Assembly (NCBI RefSeq): GCF_932274485.2
Contig: NC_065879.2
Location: 34,590,436-34,654,435, forward strand
Origin: Patella vulgata
Lineage: Eukaryota; Mollusca; Gastropoda; Patellidae
Length of the DNA stretch: 64,000 nucleotides
Reading direction: 5' to 3'
In this document: in pieces, positions 43,749-55,018 of the stretch
How positions within the stretch are numbered: the first letter of the stretch is position 1
Layout of the letters: the number at the start of each line of letters is the position of its first letter
Made by a program: the position numbers and the translations under genes
The notes under the pieces: model-generated
Databases searched by the model: none
The model's input: the letters and a program-made list of their open reading frames with translations, nothing else
Told to the model about the DNA's origin: nothing

Positions 43749-44480
43749 TAAAGATGCATTAGATAAAGAGTTTATAGTTCTCGCTATAAAAGTTAGAACA
43801 TTGATAATGAAAAGGGAATACTTTGAAAATTTAGCCAAATTACTTTAATAGTCTGAACGGGGTTATTTCCGTTAGAAGAACCACCCAGTCTCGATTGTCA
43901 TCCCTACAGTTGTTACGATAATAATTTAAAAAATCCATTTGTTTAATCTGTTCAAAATCAAAAGCATCAAATGGGCTAGAGCGTTGATTATGGGCTTGGC
44001 ATGTGAATAATTATAACATATGAGACCAAACGAAGACCTGCACTAGGGAGATTTAGCGTTAACATAATGCATATTTAATTAATTAGTTAGTTAGAAAATA
44101 AACGTTTTTGTTTTTAATGCATTTTGTAAGATCTAAATCTCCCTATTTCAGTTCTTATTTCTAGCTTCAAATGTTATATAAATTATTATTGAATTTAGAC
44201 ATTTATTCATATGACACGGACATATTTATCCCTCTAGCCCATAGGATGGCTTGGAGATTTAATGGACTAGAACCCTCTTGTCATTTAATAATTAAACTAT
44301 AAACTGGATAATCGAGACTTTGTTTTTTTTAACGTAGCGTGGTACTTGACAATCGAGATTATCAAACACTTCGCCCAGAATAAAGTAATTTGACCGAAAT
44401 TTTCAATATTTCTCATTATCTACTTTTGAACCTTTATAGCATAAACGGTCAGATCTTTTATCTAAATCTTACATTACTAT
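43749..44480. mobile_element. Head-to-head pair of diverged MITE family C copies
   Basis: A plus copy at 43749-44079 (TTAAAGATGCATTA ... TAATGCATATTTAA) is followed by a minus-oriented relative at about 44115-44480 (TAATGCA ... GATAATCGAGACTTTG ... AAGTAATTTGACCGAAATTT). They differ from the 9041 type, so form a subfamily. Confidence 0.6.
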
Positions 44481-45045
44481 ATAATTATCCATCTTTTGAT
44501 ATGCCAATAAACAAAAACTCTTGAAAGACCCTTTAAGGAAATGTAACAATGCTTATGTGCAAAATAAAACAACAATATTGCTATTTATATATTCAGTACG
44601 ATAGTATAACCACCGAAGAAACGACACATACTACTTGAATTTTGCTGGGAGATATTTTGTTTTACAAACCAGCAGCCAAGGAACGGTGTCTATAACAGAC
44701 CTTATAGAAGTTGGAATTCGGAGTGTAGACGGAAACGCACCTGACGTTTAATAATCCATCCAATCATCTGAATACGTTGTTCATTTTAATAATATAAATA
44801 TGGAATAATTGTATTAACTTAAAAATTTCAAGATTATCGATTTATAAATTAGCACGATAGAATTCTAACAAACGAACATTTTTTAATCTAATATTCCGAG
44901 ATATAGTAGACCCATTTACGTAAGGCTCCAATAAATAGGATGTGGCATAATTAATTCTTGGGTGTTGGTCGTTTTTTTAATTAATCGCAAACACACCTGT
45001 ACGCGACACGGCTCTAGACGGTGTCAAAGCAAAGCATGAGCTATC

Positions 45046-45054
45046 TATAAAAGG
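45046..45054 (+). promoter_or_regulatory. TATA box of the SMB receptor-like gene
   Basis: TATAAAAGG lies 141 bp before the first ATG. Transcription would start near 45075-45080, leaving a 5' leader of about 110 bases, consistent with a single-exon gene having a core promoter directly upstream. Confidence 0.5.
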
Positions 45055-45186
45055 TTCACACCGTGATATTCTTCCGTTAAATGCAAATGAAAACAGACCC
45101 AAAGGGGTTCTTTCGTAGTCTTTAGACAAGATGGTATCTAATGCCTTTACATAACAATTCTATGTGTGGCAGGAAGTTATACATAT

Positions 45187-47271
45187 ATGAGAAACAAAAT
45201 TTATTGTGAGATGTATATTTGGAAATTAATATGGCTCAGTCTTGTAGCTATGACAATAGATATTGGATCACCTTTTGTTGCAACAACACACAGCGGGGAA
45301 ATATCGAGTTCGGTATACCCGACGTTAGAAACTTCATTTATGGACTACAATTCAGGTTACATTAGCACAGAGACTACATTCTGGTCGACAATCCGAGAGG
45401 AACTTCTAATCGACAGAACTCTTCTTGTTGGAGTCACCACTATCCCTGAGTACACACCAGACAACGCCAAATCTATCACACCCCAGTCAGTTATTGTAGC
45501 GGATAATCTGTACTCTTCGGTAAACAATGACGACGCGGAGAAAGCCATTCTTCCGATTATTCCAATGAAAGAACAAACAAACGAGGAAACTCTCTTAACA
45601 ACCAATGCAACATTTTTTCGTCAAAGTACTACACCAAGGGCAAATGTATTCACGACGGAAGCTTCAAATCAGTTAAATAGAACCCTGGATCCAAGTACAT
45701 GGGTAAAAAATTCGAAGTTACGAAAAGATGGTCCAACCACTGAAATTATGGTATCTACTATCAACAATTGGCCAACGACACAGCCTAGAATTGATTGTGA
45801 TTCTAAAATATTGTCCGGACAGGCAAAAACTGAATGCGTTAAACTAGAACAAAGTGGTGACTTCTCTTGCATAAACGACAATTTATCCTGTAAAAATCAA
45901 TGTGGAGAAGTGTCGACAGTCCAGTGTTCTTGTAATATATACTGCCAACTTTATGGAACATGCTGTGTCGATTTTAAAACTGTTTGTCCTGAAATACATC
46001 TGGAGGCTAAAGAAAAGTTTTCTCGTCTAAAAGATGCAAAAGCTGAATGTAATCTGGCCTCACCGGGTTATCTTTTAATTTCTACATGTCCAGGGAACTC
46101 TAGTACATATAGTGAATCCATGTGCTTGAACAGTACAATGCCAGTCTCAATTGCCGATTACCACTTTAAGAACATTCACTGTCTTCGGTGTAATGGTTTT
46201 GATGAAGTAGAATCTCAATCATGGACATTCAAACTTTATGTAAATTTGAAAGGCGTTGACGAATCGTTTTTTGAAGACACGGAATCTATTAACTTATTGC
46301 CAAGAAATGGCATTTTCTACTGGACACCTCCCGGCCTTTCAAAGTCAAATCTTCACCTGTGCTCTGAACATCTTGTTAGTGATTGTCCAGTTGAAACGTA
46401 TGTAATCCTGAGACAGAAATGTCTGGTAAACCGATCACCAGTTTCTGTCGTTGAGAATGGAAAGATAACTCTATATCGTAACAGGTATTGTGCTGAATGC
46501 CACATCAAGTCAAGGTATGTTTGCCAACGAGCCGCTTTCGCCGACTTCTTAAATGTCTTCCAGGGACCTGGAAGGTTTTCCGCCACTATTCATTGGACCT
46601 TGAACACGAACAGAACAAAGGCCATTCTTAGAGCAAACAAACCATTTCGCTGGAAAACAGCGACTTGTAATATTCTCAGTGAAGATTTAACGACGTTAGA
46701 CTGTAAAATGGAAAGCTGCAGATACAAGGGTGCAGCTGCTAATAACAATTGCTCCAACATGAACCAGAAATGTGTCAAAACATATATAACCTGGAGCAGC
46801 CAGCACCAGGAGGCAACCTGTTCTGATCAACTTTGCATCATCTCTACTTATAACTTGATACTGGAAAGAATACTAAACATTGCCAAGGACGTTTTACCTG
46901 GCATGTTCGTAACAGGCACACTCAGATATGGGAAAAAGCCCACTTTTTCCCTGTATCTTGGTTTGGTTTTTGAGCAAGAAGTATTGGCATCGACGAAAAC
47001 CGCTCAGAATATTATTTCATTGTATCATCCAGCGATTAATTCTATTCTCTTTAACAAAGGATTTTTGGGTGGAACGCTTTTGTTCAAAGTTGGAGTCGGA
47101 ATTCATCCGGTTTGTATATATAATGCAATTTATTCCAATTGGAATTTTACGATTGTCGACCCGAATGTGACAGTATCTGGGGGATCAACCGTATGGGTAA
47201 GATACGCGTCTTTGGTTATTGCGATATTAAGTTGCATATCCTTAATATTAAGTGAGGCCTCGACTTTATGA
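45187..47271 (+). CDS. SMB-domain receptor-like protein ending at a single membrane segment
   Basis: Single-exon frame of 694 codons. The first in-frame ATG is at 45187 (a second at 45211); the frame is open a little further upstream without an ATG. A hydrophobic signal peptide (MYIWKLIWLSLVAM) begins at residue 9. Then come a ~170-residue Ser/Thr-rich stalk, a somatomedin-B domain (about 235-267) with all eight cysteines in C-x3-C...C-x-C...CC...C order, and a cysteine-rich ectodomain with CLRCNG and RNRYCAEC motifs. I associate those motifs, from memory, with lophotrochozoan Methuselah-like or orphan family-B-like GPCR ectodomains. Near the end, RYASLVIAILSCISLIL looks like TM1, but the frame stops six codons later. 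A GTGAGG donor-like site at 47252 could splice onward, but I see no TM2-7 exons downstream and an AATAAA lies at 47696. So it is either a membrane-anchored ectodomain or a truncated receptor. Confidence 0.8.
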   Translation: MRNKIYCEMYIWKLIWLSLVAMTIDIGSPFVATTHSGEISSSVYPTLETSFMDYNSGYISTETTFWSTIREELLIDRTLLVGVTTIPEYTPDNAKSITPQSVIVADNLYSSVNNDDAEKAILPIIPMKEQTNEETLLTTNATFFRQSTTPRANVFTTEASNQLNRTLDPSTWVKNSKLRKDGPTTEIMVSTINNWPTTQPRIDCDSKILSGQAKTECVKLEQSGDFSCINDNLSCKNQCGEVSTVQCSCNIYCQLYGTCCVDFKTVCPEIHLEAKEKFSRLKDAKAECNLASPGYLLISTCPGNSSTYSESMCLNSTMPVSIADYHFKNIHCLRCNGFDEVESQSWTFKLYVNLKGVDESFFEDTESINLLPRNGIFYWTPPGLSKSNLHLCSEHLVSDCPVETYVILRQKCLVNRSPVSVVENGKITLYRNRYCAECHIKSRYVCQRAAFADFLNVFQGPGRFSATIHWTLNTNRTKAILRANKPFRWKTATCNILSEDLTTLDCKMESCRYKGAAANNNCSNMNQKCVKTYITWSSQHQEATCSDQLCIISTYNLILERILNIAKDVLPGMFVTGTLRYGKKPTFSLYLGLVFEQEVLASTKTAQNIISLYHPAINSILFNKGFLGGTLLFKVGVGIHPVCIYNAIYSNWNFTIVDPNVTVSGGSTVWVRYASLVIAILSCISLILSEASTL

Positions 47272-47289
47272 GAAAAGTGTCACGGTCAT

Positions 47290-47532
47290 GTGCTATGTCC
47301 TTTATCATCAGATGGTGGGATGAGATGGGCATACAAAGCGCGAGATAATGATATCACAATTAATGCTTTGCATCAATGAAATTGAATCACAATGTGATCC
47401 TATTAATTCATTATAAAAATTGACGTCAAACGGGGTCTCAGTATACCTACGTAATTTGGACACGATTATGGCATCATGCATTGTAAAATGGCAAACCCCC
47501 CTCCTGCAAAAATTTCTGGATCCACCCCTGCG
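47290..47532. mobile_element. Partial copy of the CAGGGGCGGATCC-type element
   Basis: CAGATGGTGGGATGAGATGG, CAAAGCGCGAGATAATGAT and the right end CTGGATCCACCCCTG match 12890-13203. It begins within 20 bp of the SMB receptor stop codon. Confidence 0.6.
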
Positions 47533-47695
47533 GTGCAGTATATGATTCATACCAAACATAGACACAATTCGCGTACATTTTGATAAGAGATTTTAACATT
47601 TTAAACTATATTTACACAATGCGATAGTTTTCCGGGGTCTTATTTCATATTTTGATATAAAAATGTAATATTTATCTTACCACTGCACTCCAAGA

Positions 47696-47701
47696 AATAA
47701 A
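47696..47701 (+). terminator. Candidate poly(A) signal of SMB receptor-like gene
   Basis: AATAAA 425 bp after the stop codon, with another A-rich AATAAA about 140 bp further on. Position is plausible; no transcript evidence is available from sequence alone. Confidence 0.35.
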
Positions 47702-47894
47702 TATATATGTCTGTAACCCACTGTCTTTATACACACATCCACCATTGTTTATTGTAAACATAAGATTTAACTATTTTATATGTTTGGAGATAACTTATAA
47801 TGTAGGCTTTTGCATGTTGTTCAGTCCAATTCAGTTTATTGAATAAAATATTGTTAAAATTAAAGTATGTAGTTTTCTAGTCTATTGCTACAAG

Positions 47895-48259
47895 GGAGTC
47901 ACGGTGGCTAAGTAGGTAAGACGCTGGCTCACTAGCCTGGAGGTCGCGTGTTCGATCCCTGCATTGGCCGAGAAAGTTCATCGGGATTTTCCGACGTGGT
48001 TTCCTATTGTCAGTGGTGCAGGACGGAGGTCCTGACAAGGACAGCTGTCTAGTCGTCCGGAATAGTACGAAAAACCGAGATCAAGTGTATACATTGGCGT
48101 GCACGTAAACATCCTTTGCCATTTGCAATTTGACATAAGAGTAGGCCATAGTGCCGCTACCCTGGCAAAATTTCCCTCATAACACACTGTATGATGACGG
48201 TATGTCTTCATAAGCCCAGTCGGAGTGGAATTGTAGGACGTTAAACCCCATTTCATTTC
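47895..48259 (+). repeat. SINE family B, full-length
   Basis: GTCACGGTGGCTAAGTAGGT head, GTGTTCGATCCCTGCATTGG B-box, 3' end GTTAAACCCCATTTCATTTC. Confidence 0.85.
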
Positions 48260-48514
48260 TCCTGCGACAAATAGAGAGTTTGGGAATATGGTTTTAGAGT
48301 CGCCAGTTGATCGATATTACTAGACCGAGAATTTGGTATATCACATGCATTTACACATGTCCGAATTTAAAGAGTGCACGGTTAAATGAAATAAAACAAG
48401 CACGAGCGTGCTATGGATCGGGGACGAGCAAGACTTCATCGCCACCATCTTGGAATTGTAAAGTTATAGCAACAAATGAAGTTCGTCGATCAATGAGCAA
48501 GAAATAAGCCAAGA

Positions 48515-48795
48515 GAGAGAGAGAAATGGGGTTTAACGTCCACTCGACACAAACTAGGTCATTTCGGGACTAACATGTGGGGTTTTTTTAATTTTATTTA
48601 CATAATTCGCTTGCGCGTAGGGGTCTTTAGCAGTGGGAGGAAACCGGAGGACCCGGAGAAAACCCACGAGGTTGGACAGGCGACCCTACTCCTTGCCACG
48701 TACAACCGGGGATTCGAAACCACGCCAGTCGACTCAATGACAGACTTTATGATACAGCGCGCGCACGCTAACCATTCAGCCATCCAATCCCCCCC
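48515..48795 (-). repeat. SINE family A, full-length with 12-bp TSD
   Basis: AATAAGCCAAGA at 48503-48514 and 48796-48807 flank a complete minus-strand copy; young insertion. Confidence 0.88.
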
Positions 48796-49004
48796 AATAA
48801 GCCAAGAAACAATCATGCCAAGTTTCAAGTCGATCGTTCTTCAATCTGCTGTTTCATAACAATGGTTTGTAATAAATAGATAAAGTTGAGAAACGTCGTT
48901 ATTAAATAACAGAAATGATATGGTGTTTAGCGTCCTACTTTTCTGCACCGACTAGGCTAATGAAGACGAGATTACGTCCTGCAGTGGAGATGGTATATAG
49001 TTAT

Positions 49005-49250
49005 AGTATGTATCTGTTTCCTACCTTTTAGTAATTTCAGTCCCAAAATGACCCGGTTTGTGTCGAGTAGACGTTAAACTCCATTTCATTCTCTCTCCAA
49101 CTTTCGGTAATTATGGATTGATTGAGAAGAGGGTTTCAGACTATTTATGGAGTGGAATGCACGACGCAATTCTAACTTCTTGTGCTAATATGCCCACTTC
49201 ACTAAATCAATATTTTGCCAGTACCTTCACAATACAATACAATGCCCTCG
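49005..49250. repeat. Dispersed repeat Q, copy 2, with SINE A tail inserted
   Basis: CTGTTTCCTACCTTTTAGTAA then GTCCCAAAATGACCCGG ... CATTCTCTCTC (SINE tail), resuming with GGTAATTATGGATTGATTGA and TGGAGTGGAATGCACGAC. Confidence 0.5.
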
Positions 49251-49649
49251 CTATTCTTTGGCACCTAGAAATGGACACAAATAGGTCGCAACGCATATAA
49301 TAATGTATTATGAATGTATATGAACTGATTTACATTCAGTTGTTTCTGTTTTACTGTATTTTCTAATACGCGAATAGTCCAAATTGAATGGCAGTCTTTG
49401 GCGTGTATTTAATCCAGTCCACACCGGTAGTATTCTCATGTGGGATATGTTTAGCCTCGTTCATCTGGTCGCTTTATTACAAATGGCTTTCGAAAGCATT
49501 TTGTCACGTGATTCGGGCGCCAATTTTAAAGTTGTCATTTTTTCACGAAAAGATAACAACGTCAATATTGATTTAAATTGACCAATAAGTCATGTTTGCA
49601 ATGTCCAATACTATGGATAATATTGAGTTAGCAACTTGCCTCCTGTAAT

Positions 49650-50008
49650 CGGGTGATCACGTGGCTAAGTGGGTAAGACGCTGGCTTGCTAGCCTGGAGG
49701 TCGGGTGTTCGATCACTGCATTGGCCGAGAAAGTTCATCCAGATTTTCCGCCGTCAGTGATGCAGGACGGAGGGCCTGACAAGGACAGCTGTCTAGTCGT
49801 TCAGATGGGACGAAAAACCGAGTTCCCGTGTACATATTGGCGTGCACGTAAAAGATCCCTTGGCAGTTGGAATTTAATATAAGAGTAGGCCGTAGCGCCG
49901 CTGCCCGGGCAAAATTTCCCTCATAGCACACTGTATGGCGTATGCCCGTCTTCATTAGCCCAGTTTAGGAGCAGAACAGTAGGACGTTAAACCCCATTTC
50001 ATTTCATT
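49650..50008 (+). repeat. SINE family B, young, with 14-bp TSD
   Basis: TTGCCTCCTGTAAT at 49636-49649 and 50009-50022 flanks a nearly intact copy. Confidence 0.9.
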
Positions 50009-50149
50009 TTGCCTCCTGTAATTGCGTTTCTATCAAAGGCCATCCTCGGTATCCCCGGTGGTCTCAACCCGTTCTACTCCACTAACCCCTGGACCCCTGG
50101 GTTAATCCATGGGGGGGGGGGGGGGCACATATTCAAGACGACCTTCGTT

Positions 50150-53100
50150 TAACGTTTTACAACGGAGATTGAAGACACTGACATTTAAGAGAAACTACAG
50201 TATTAACCATTGAGAAATTTGAATCGAAATTTAGAGGAGGTTGAATTGCAGTTTCAGATAGAAAAACGACATTTTGAATTCCACTCATTCTGTTATACAG
50301 TTGTTATCAAATGAAACGCGCTTATATAATAGTACGAATGAATTTACACAAATTGTTAATCACACCGCTTCTCAAGCCTAGGAATTCACGTCAATCTACG
50401 TTCTCTTAGACAATTCTACGATACCTTGTCATCAAACATTAGAAGCCTTAATTCCATCGACGAATTTAGGACGCCTACTGTCTTCTATTCTTATGAATAA
50501 GCTACCGCCCGATTTTAAGATTATTACTGGACGAGAGATTGTTAATGTTGACTGGGAGTTTCCTGCAGTTCTACAAATCATGGAACGAGAAATAGAAGCA
50601 CTTGAGAGAACACTTTCAATTTCTACGACTCGGCACACACAGAATAACCCTGCACGTTATCGCCACAGTCCAAATGGAAACCCTCTACAACCACATTCCT
50701 TCATTCAGATACCAGAGAAACTCCAGGATGCAGCCAAATTCTTCAAACTCCCGTAAAACTGTTTGTAATATCGACGCCAGGAGAGAAATACCAAGACAAC
50801 AGGGAAGATGATACCCTTGCCTACGAAGCAAACACCTAGGAAGAAACTCCTGAAAGGAGAAACCGTCCAGAACACCATATTAGCATATGTCCCACAGCAC
50901 AGTTTCTTTTCAGTACCTAGGCTTGATGCCGATGGAAACAGTCCGAAGACAAACACCTCGGAAAGTTCATGTTCTGTTCTACTAAAGACTGCTCGAGCAG
51001 ATATGTACAATATTGATAAGGCAGACAAAACATTTAACTGTCGAAGTGTTTTTGTGTCAATTGCACAGTATATTTAAAGTCAAAGTTTAAAGTTTATTAA
51101 AATAACTGGTGAAATTCAAACAGTCAATCGATATACATACTAAATGTACTACAGAACAGTTTACCGAATAGGTTTAGATTTCCATATCTAACCACACATT
51201 AACAAATTCATTTAACTCACTGAATTCCCTAGTGTTTAAAAGTTGTTTGGGATCATATCCACAAACAAATACCGAAGAAACCGTCCACACTAGTAAATGA
51301 CAACACGCTATAATTTATACCGGGAACTACCAAACCGAGACGCGGATTAAGACCGCTAGTAAGATTTTTTGAAAACCAGTGAAGCCGAAAGTAGACATCA
51401 AACTATCAAACTGTACCCTTATACATTTTACAAATATCAATATTAATACAATTTTAAGCCACAGCTAGCCAACGTACCTACGTAACCACGCGTCTGAAAG
51501 AACTGTTGAAGTTAAAACCAATCACGAAAACCTAAGTCTTAATCAAGGCTTTTGGATCATCTGACGAATCTTACAAGGATATTTATGTCCTGAAATTTAT
51601 GAAGAAAGCCCTTGGAAATGATACCCAGATTACTGCCTTTGTAGCATCCATGCTATGCCAACCACTGAAGGAACAACACATTGATGAAGTTAAAGCCGAC
51701 TAACCACGATTCGCTCATGTTAAATTGGCTGATTCTACCACGAGTAACACAGATGCAGAAGTTGATATCTTGGTAGGATGTGAACAATATCGGACTATTG
51801 TAACCGGTCGTGTAATACGGGGAATCTGCAGGCCCCACAGCAATGGAAACATAACCAGGTTGGGTATTATCTTGACCAATGAAAGGAGTCATGTTAGCTT
51901 AGATGATCAGATGAAGAAATTTTGAGATATAGAATCCCTGGAATTACAGAATAAGACAGTTTATGTTGAAATAGCCAGTGAGTTAGTTTAAGAAAGTAGT
52001 AGAATAATGCAAAATACTTCATTGGCCTAGTTTTCGTAACACATCCTGTAGGAACGAATTTCTATATTAAACAGAACACCTTTCATAGAACTAAAATAAC
52101 CCTATATTATTACAATAGTTCTGAGTCGCCATCACAGATGACATTGAAAAGGCCTTTTTAATGATTTCGATTTAAGAAAAGTATATAGATAACATGTATT
52201 ACAGAGATTTTTGTAGATGGATGATGTAGAGAAGGGCGAACCCAATTTGTTGTTTTTATGTTTTACTCGAGTTGTTTTTAGAATACCACACAGGCCGTTT
52301 TTTCTTAACGCAACGCTTAAAGTAGCACATGGGGAGGTTTGAACATATCGATTCAGGTTTTGTCAGGTTTTATAGGAGGATTTACATCCACGATCTCGTA
52401 TCCGGAGCCAAAAATGAAGATGAGGCTTTCAAGTTGTACCAAAAATCAAAATCTTGTTTAGCAGAAGGGGGGGGGGGTTCTTTTATCACGAATTCCAGTC
52501 AACTAAGGGAAAGAATTCGGAGTGAAGAAATACAAATAAATGAGTAAGATTACTTTGCCCGTCGAACAGATTATTTGTGAAGAAGATGGGTTATTTACCC
52601 AGACCACAGTTGGGCCACTGACTGAACCAGAACAAGGAGAATAAAAGATACCTGGAGTGCGTTGGCTCTTCATCACAGACGAGTTTAAATTTGACCTCCA
52701 AGATATAGCCTGATTTGCAGAAAAAGCCACACCAACGAAATAAACGCTATCAGTACAGCATTAAAGCTTTTTGGCCCGCTTGGATTGATCTCACCGCTAA
52801 CGATACGTATCAAGAAAATTTATGTAAACTCAAAACGGATTGGGTTGAATTGCTAGAAGGAGATTATTTAAGCCAATGGTTAGAATTAGTACACGACTTT
52901 TGACGGATTCAACACATAACCATATCCAGATGTTATTTTGACCAAAACACAAAAGATGTTTTATAGTACAGACGTGTCGGATTTTGTGATGCCCCCAGAA
53001 GATCTTATGTAGCAGTTGTGTATATCTATAGTATTAGGCACAACTACAACTGGAAACTATGTCAAAAACTTTTGTCAGGACATATCCTTTCACGTCTGAT

Positions 53101-53180
53101 ATCAACCATTCAACAAGATCCCCGATGTTTTAAGGTCTGGATTTTGAAAATAAATTTCATTTTCATAGCAAACGGCTAGG
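50150..53180 (+). mobile_element. Bel/Pao LTR retroelement fossil
   Basis: Similarity to three Bel/Pao parts appears in the expected order: a gag-like segment near 50460-50760 (LPPDFKIITGREIV type), a protease-like segment near 51725-51850 (EVDILVGCEQY type) and a reverse-transcriptase-like segment near 52330-52500 (IHDLVSGAKNEDEAFKLY type), with weaker polymerase-derived text to about 52900. The element is clearly broken, with many breaks, and looks old. I recognise no LTR at either end; the borders given are the limits of recognisable or unassigned text between a SINE ending at 50008 and a MITE starting at 53213. Confidence 0.75.
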
Positions 53181-53212
53181 TGTAAAAACGGAATTCAAAG
53201 CGGTTAGGATTT

Positions 53213-53480
53213 GGAACGTGAGACTTTGGTCATCATTACTAAAGTCGGTACGATAAAAAAAAACAAAGTCTCGATTATCCATTTCATGAGTAAACCATGA
53301 ATGAAAGTTGAGCAGCAAATCGGATCCAAATCCAGTAAATATCGCAGGCTAGCCATGACACCGAGAGTTGATTATGGTCTGGATAAGTTAATTAATGTCT
53401 AATTAATAATTTAGATGAAATTTCAGGTCTGAAGAAAGACCTGAAATAGGCAGATTTAGCTCTTGCATAATTATGTTTAA
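53213..53480 (+). mobile_element. MITE family C, 5'-truncated
   Basis: Starts at TGAGACTTTGGTCATCATTA and runs to GCTCTTGCATAATTATGTTTAA. Confidence 0.65.
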
Positions 53481-54094
53481 CTATTTATTGTTTTCGATTT
53501 TAAATGATTTAATTGGTATTATATTATAAAGCATGTCAAACGTTCTTTCTTAAAACTGTTAAATTTTTATTTATTTACTTTGTATCTTCTAATTTAAACA
53601 ATATATCACGCATTTTGTGTCTCATATGACTTAAAGGCCGAACGTTGTACACTTTTATTATTTTTTAACTGTAATTTTATTGTGAATGTACAATCTGTGA
53701 CACATAATTAACAATTCTTCTTATTATTATTTTTTTTCATATAGGCGTTGAAGTGTCAGTGACAGAATATGAACTACAAGTACCAAATACTATTCGTTTC
53801 GGTACTGAGGATATGTAGCAATGCTCAAGGCTATTATAGACTACATTTCAAGTTACATCAGATGTGCGGGGATTATCTAACGTACATATTTCCTATTTGG
53901 CAATCAAAACTACAACGTATACGTGATGATATCATTACATCGACAAATTAAAGTAAACCGACTTAATCAAAGCAAAATAAGTTGACACAAAATGCTACCA
54001 ACGAAGACGACCAAAGATCATTATAAATCCTGCCGCGGTGAAAATTTCCTTTTGGTATCATTTTGTTACGTTGATTTGACATCTAACACACGTT

Positions 54095-54600
54095 TTTAAA
54101 CGCCAACATTTTCATGTGGACATATAATGTTGTAGTAGTCCCTGTCCACCCGGACGCCCGTCCGTCCAATTTTCCATGTGGACAAATAATTTGTAGCCCC
54201 TGTCCACCAGGACGTCCGTCCATCCAAAATGTGTTTGTGGACATTCTACAGGTCACAATTTTTATCCGGTTTTGACGAAACTTGAAATATACGTTTATTT
54301 CCCAAAGATCATGATTCCTTTCGATATTGTCATGTATCAGACCGTAACTCATTGTACAAAAAAAGCACTTTTTTAGCTTGTGGTCCCCCTAGAGGTCACA
54401 ATTGTTATCCCAATTTACAAATCGTTCAAATATACTACCGTTACATGCTATAATGACGTTCGAGTTCGAATTTCGTGAAAATTTTGATGAAACTAAAAAC
54501 ATATGTTTATACCCCAACGATCTCAGTTCCTTTCGATATTCGCACATATCAGACCGTAACTTCCTGGATTACGGCCCATGGGTGTAGGCAAAAATCGCGT
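54095..54600 (-). repeat. Relative of the ACGCCCACATTTTCATGTGG repeat
   Basis: AACGCCAACATTTTCATGTGG and TGACGAAACTTGAAATATAC match the 21535 repeat; two diverged units. Lies upstream of the Ig-gene first exon. Confidence 0.5.
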
Positions 54601-54921
54601 TTTTATTAAATAGTCATGGATGACCTAGATAGATTATCACATGAGTCATATTTCTATTTAAAAACTTCCGAAATATAGTTTCGATTTAATATTTCCTTGT
54701 TAATATTTCCTTGCGTAAATAGTTGTTGTTAACTAAATTCGCACATCTTATTCGATTTTGTTAAAATTTCTTTTTTTAAACTATGGACATAGAATTATGG
54801 AATATGAGAGAAGAAATAAGATAGACGATACTAAAGCATATCGGAAGGATAATATTTGCATCACCTGTTATGCTGGTTCACGAGAACAATAAAAGATTTG
54901 AAAATGGGCAAAATGTAGGAC

Positions 54922-55018
54922 ATGCGCACCATGTTAAGAAGGATATGTAAAGCGTTTGATGTTGTTTTGGTTATAATATGTTTATACACACCAATAGGTG
55001 TAACAGAATACCTGTCGG
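54922..55018 (+). CDS. Ig-protein exon 1, signal peptide
   Basis: ATG followed by basic residues (RTMLRRICKAF) and a hydrophobic core (DVVLVIICLYTPIGV), a typical signal peptide. Donor GTAAGT, phase 1, as is usual before an Ig-domain exon. Confidence 0.65.

Noticed and set aside
49384-49581. 65-codon frames between SINEs
   Set aside because: No domain, no splice context linking it to the SMB receptor as a TM2 exon.
53745-53815. Last exon of the GON gene nested around PAK
   Set aside because: Phase fits, but it would need a ~48-kb intron enclosing PAK and the SMB gene; the acceptor at 6429 fits the same phase 0.8 kb away.
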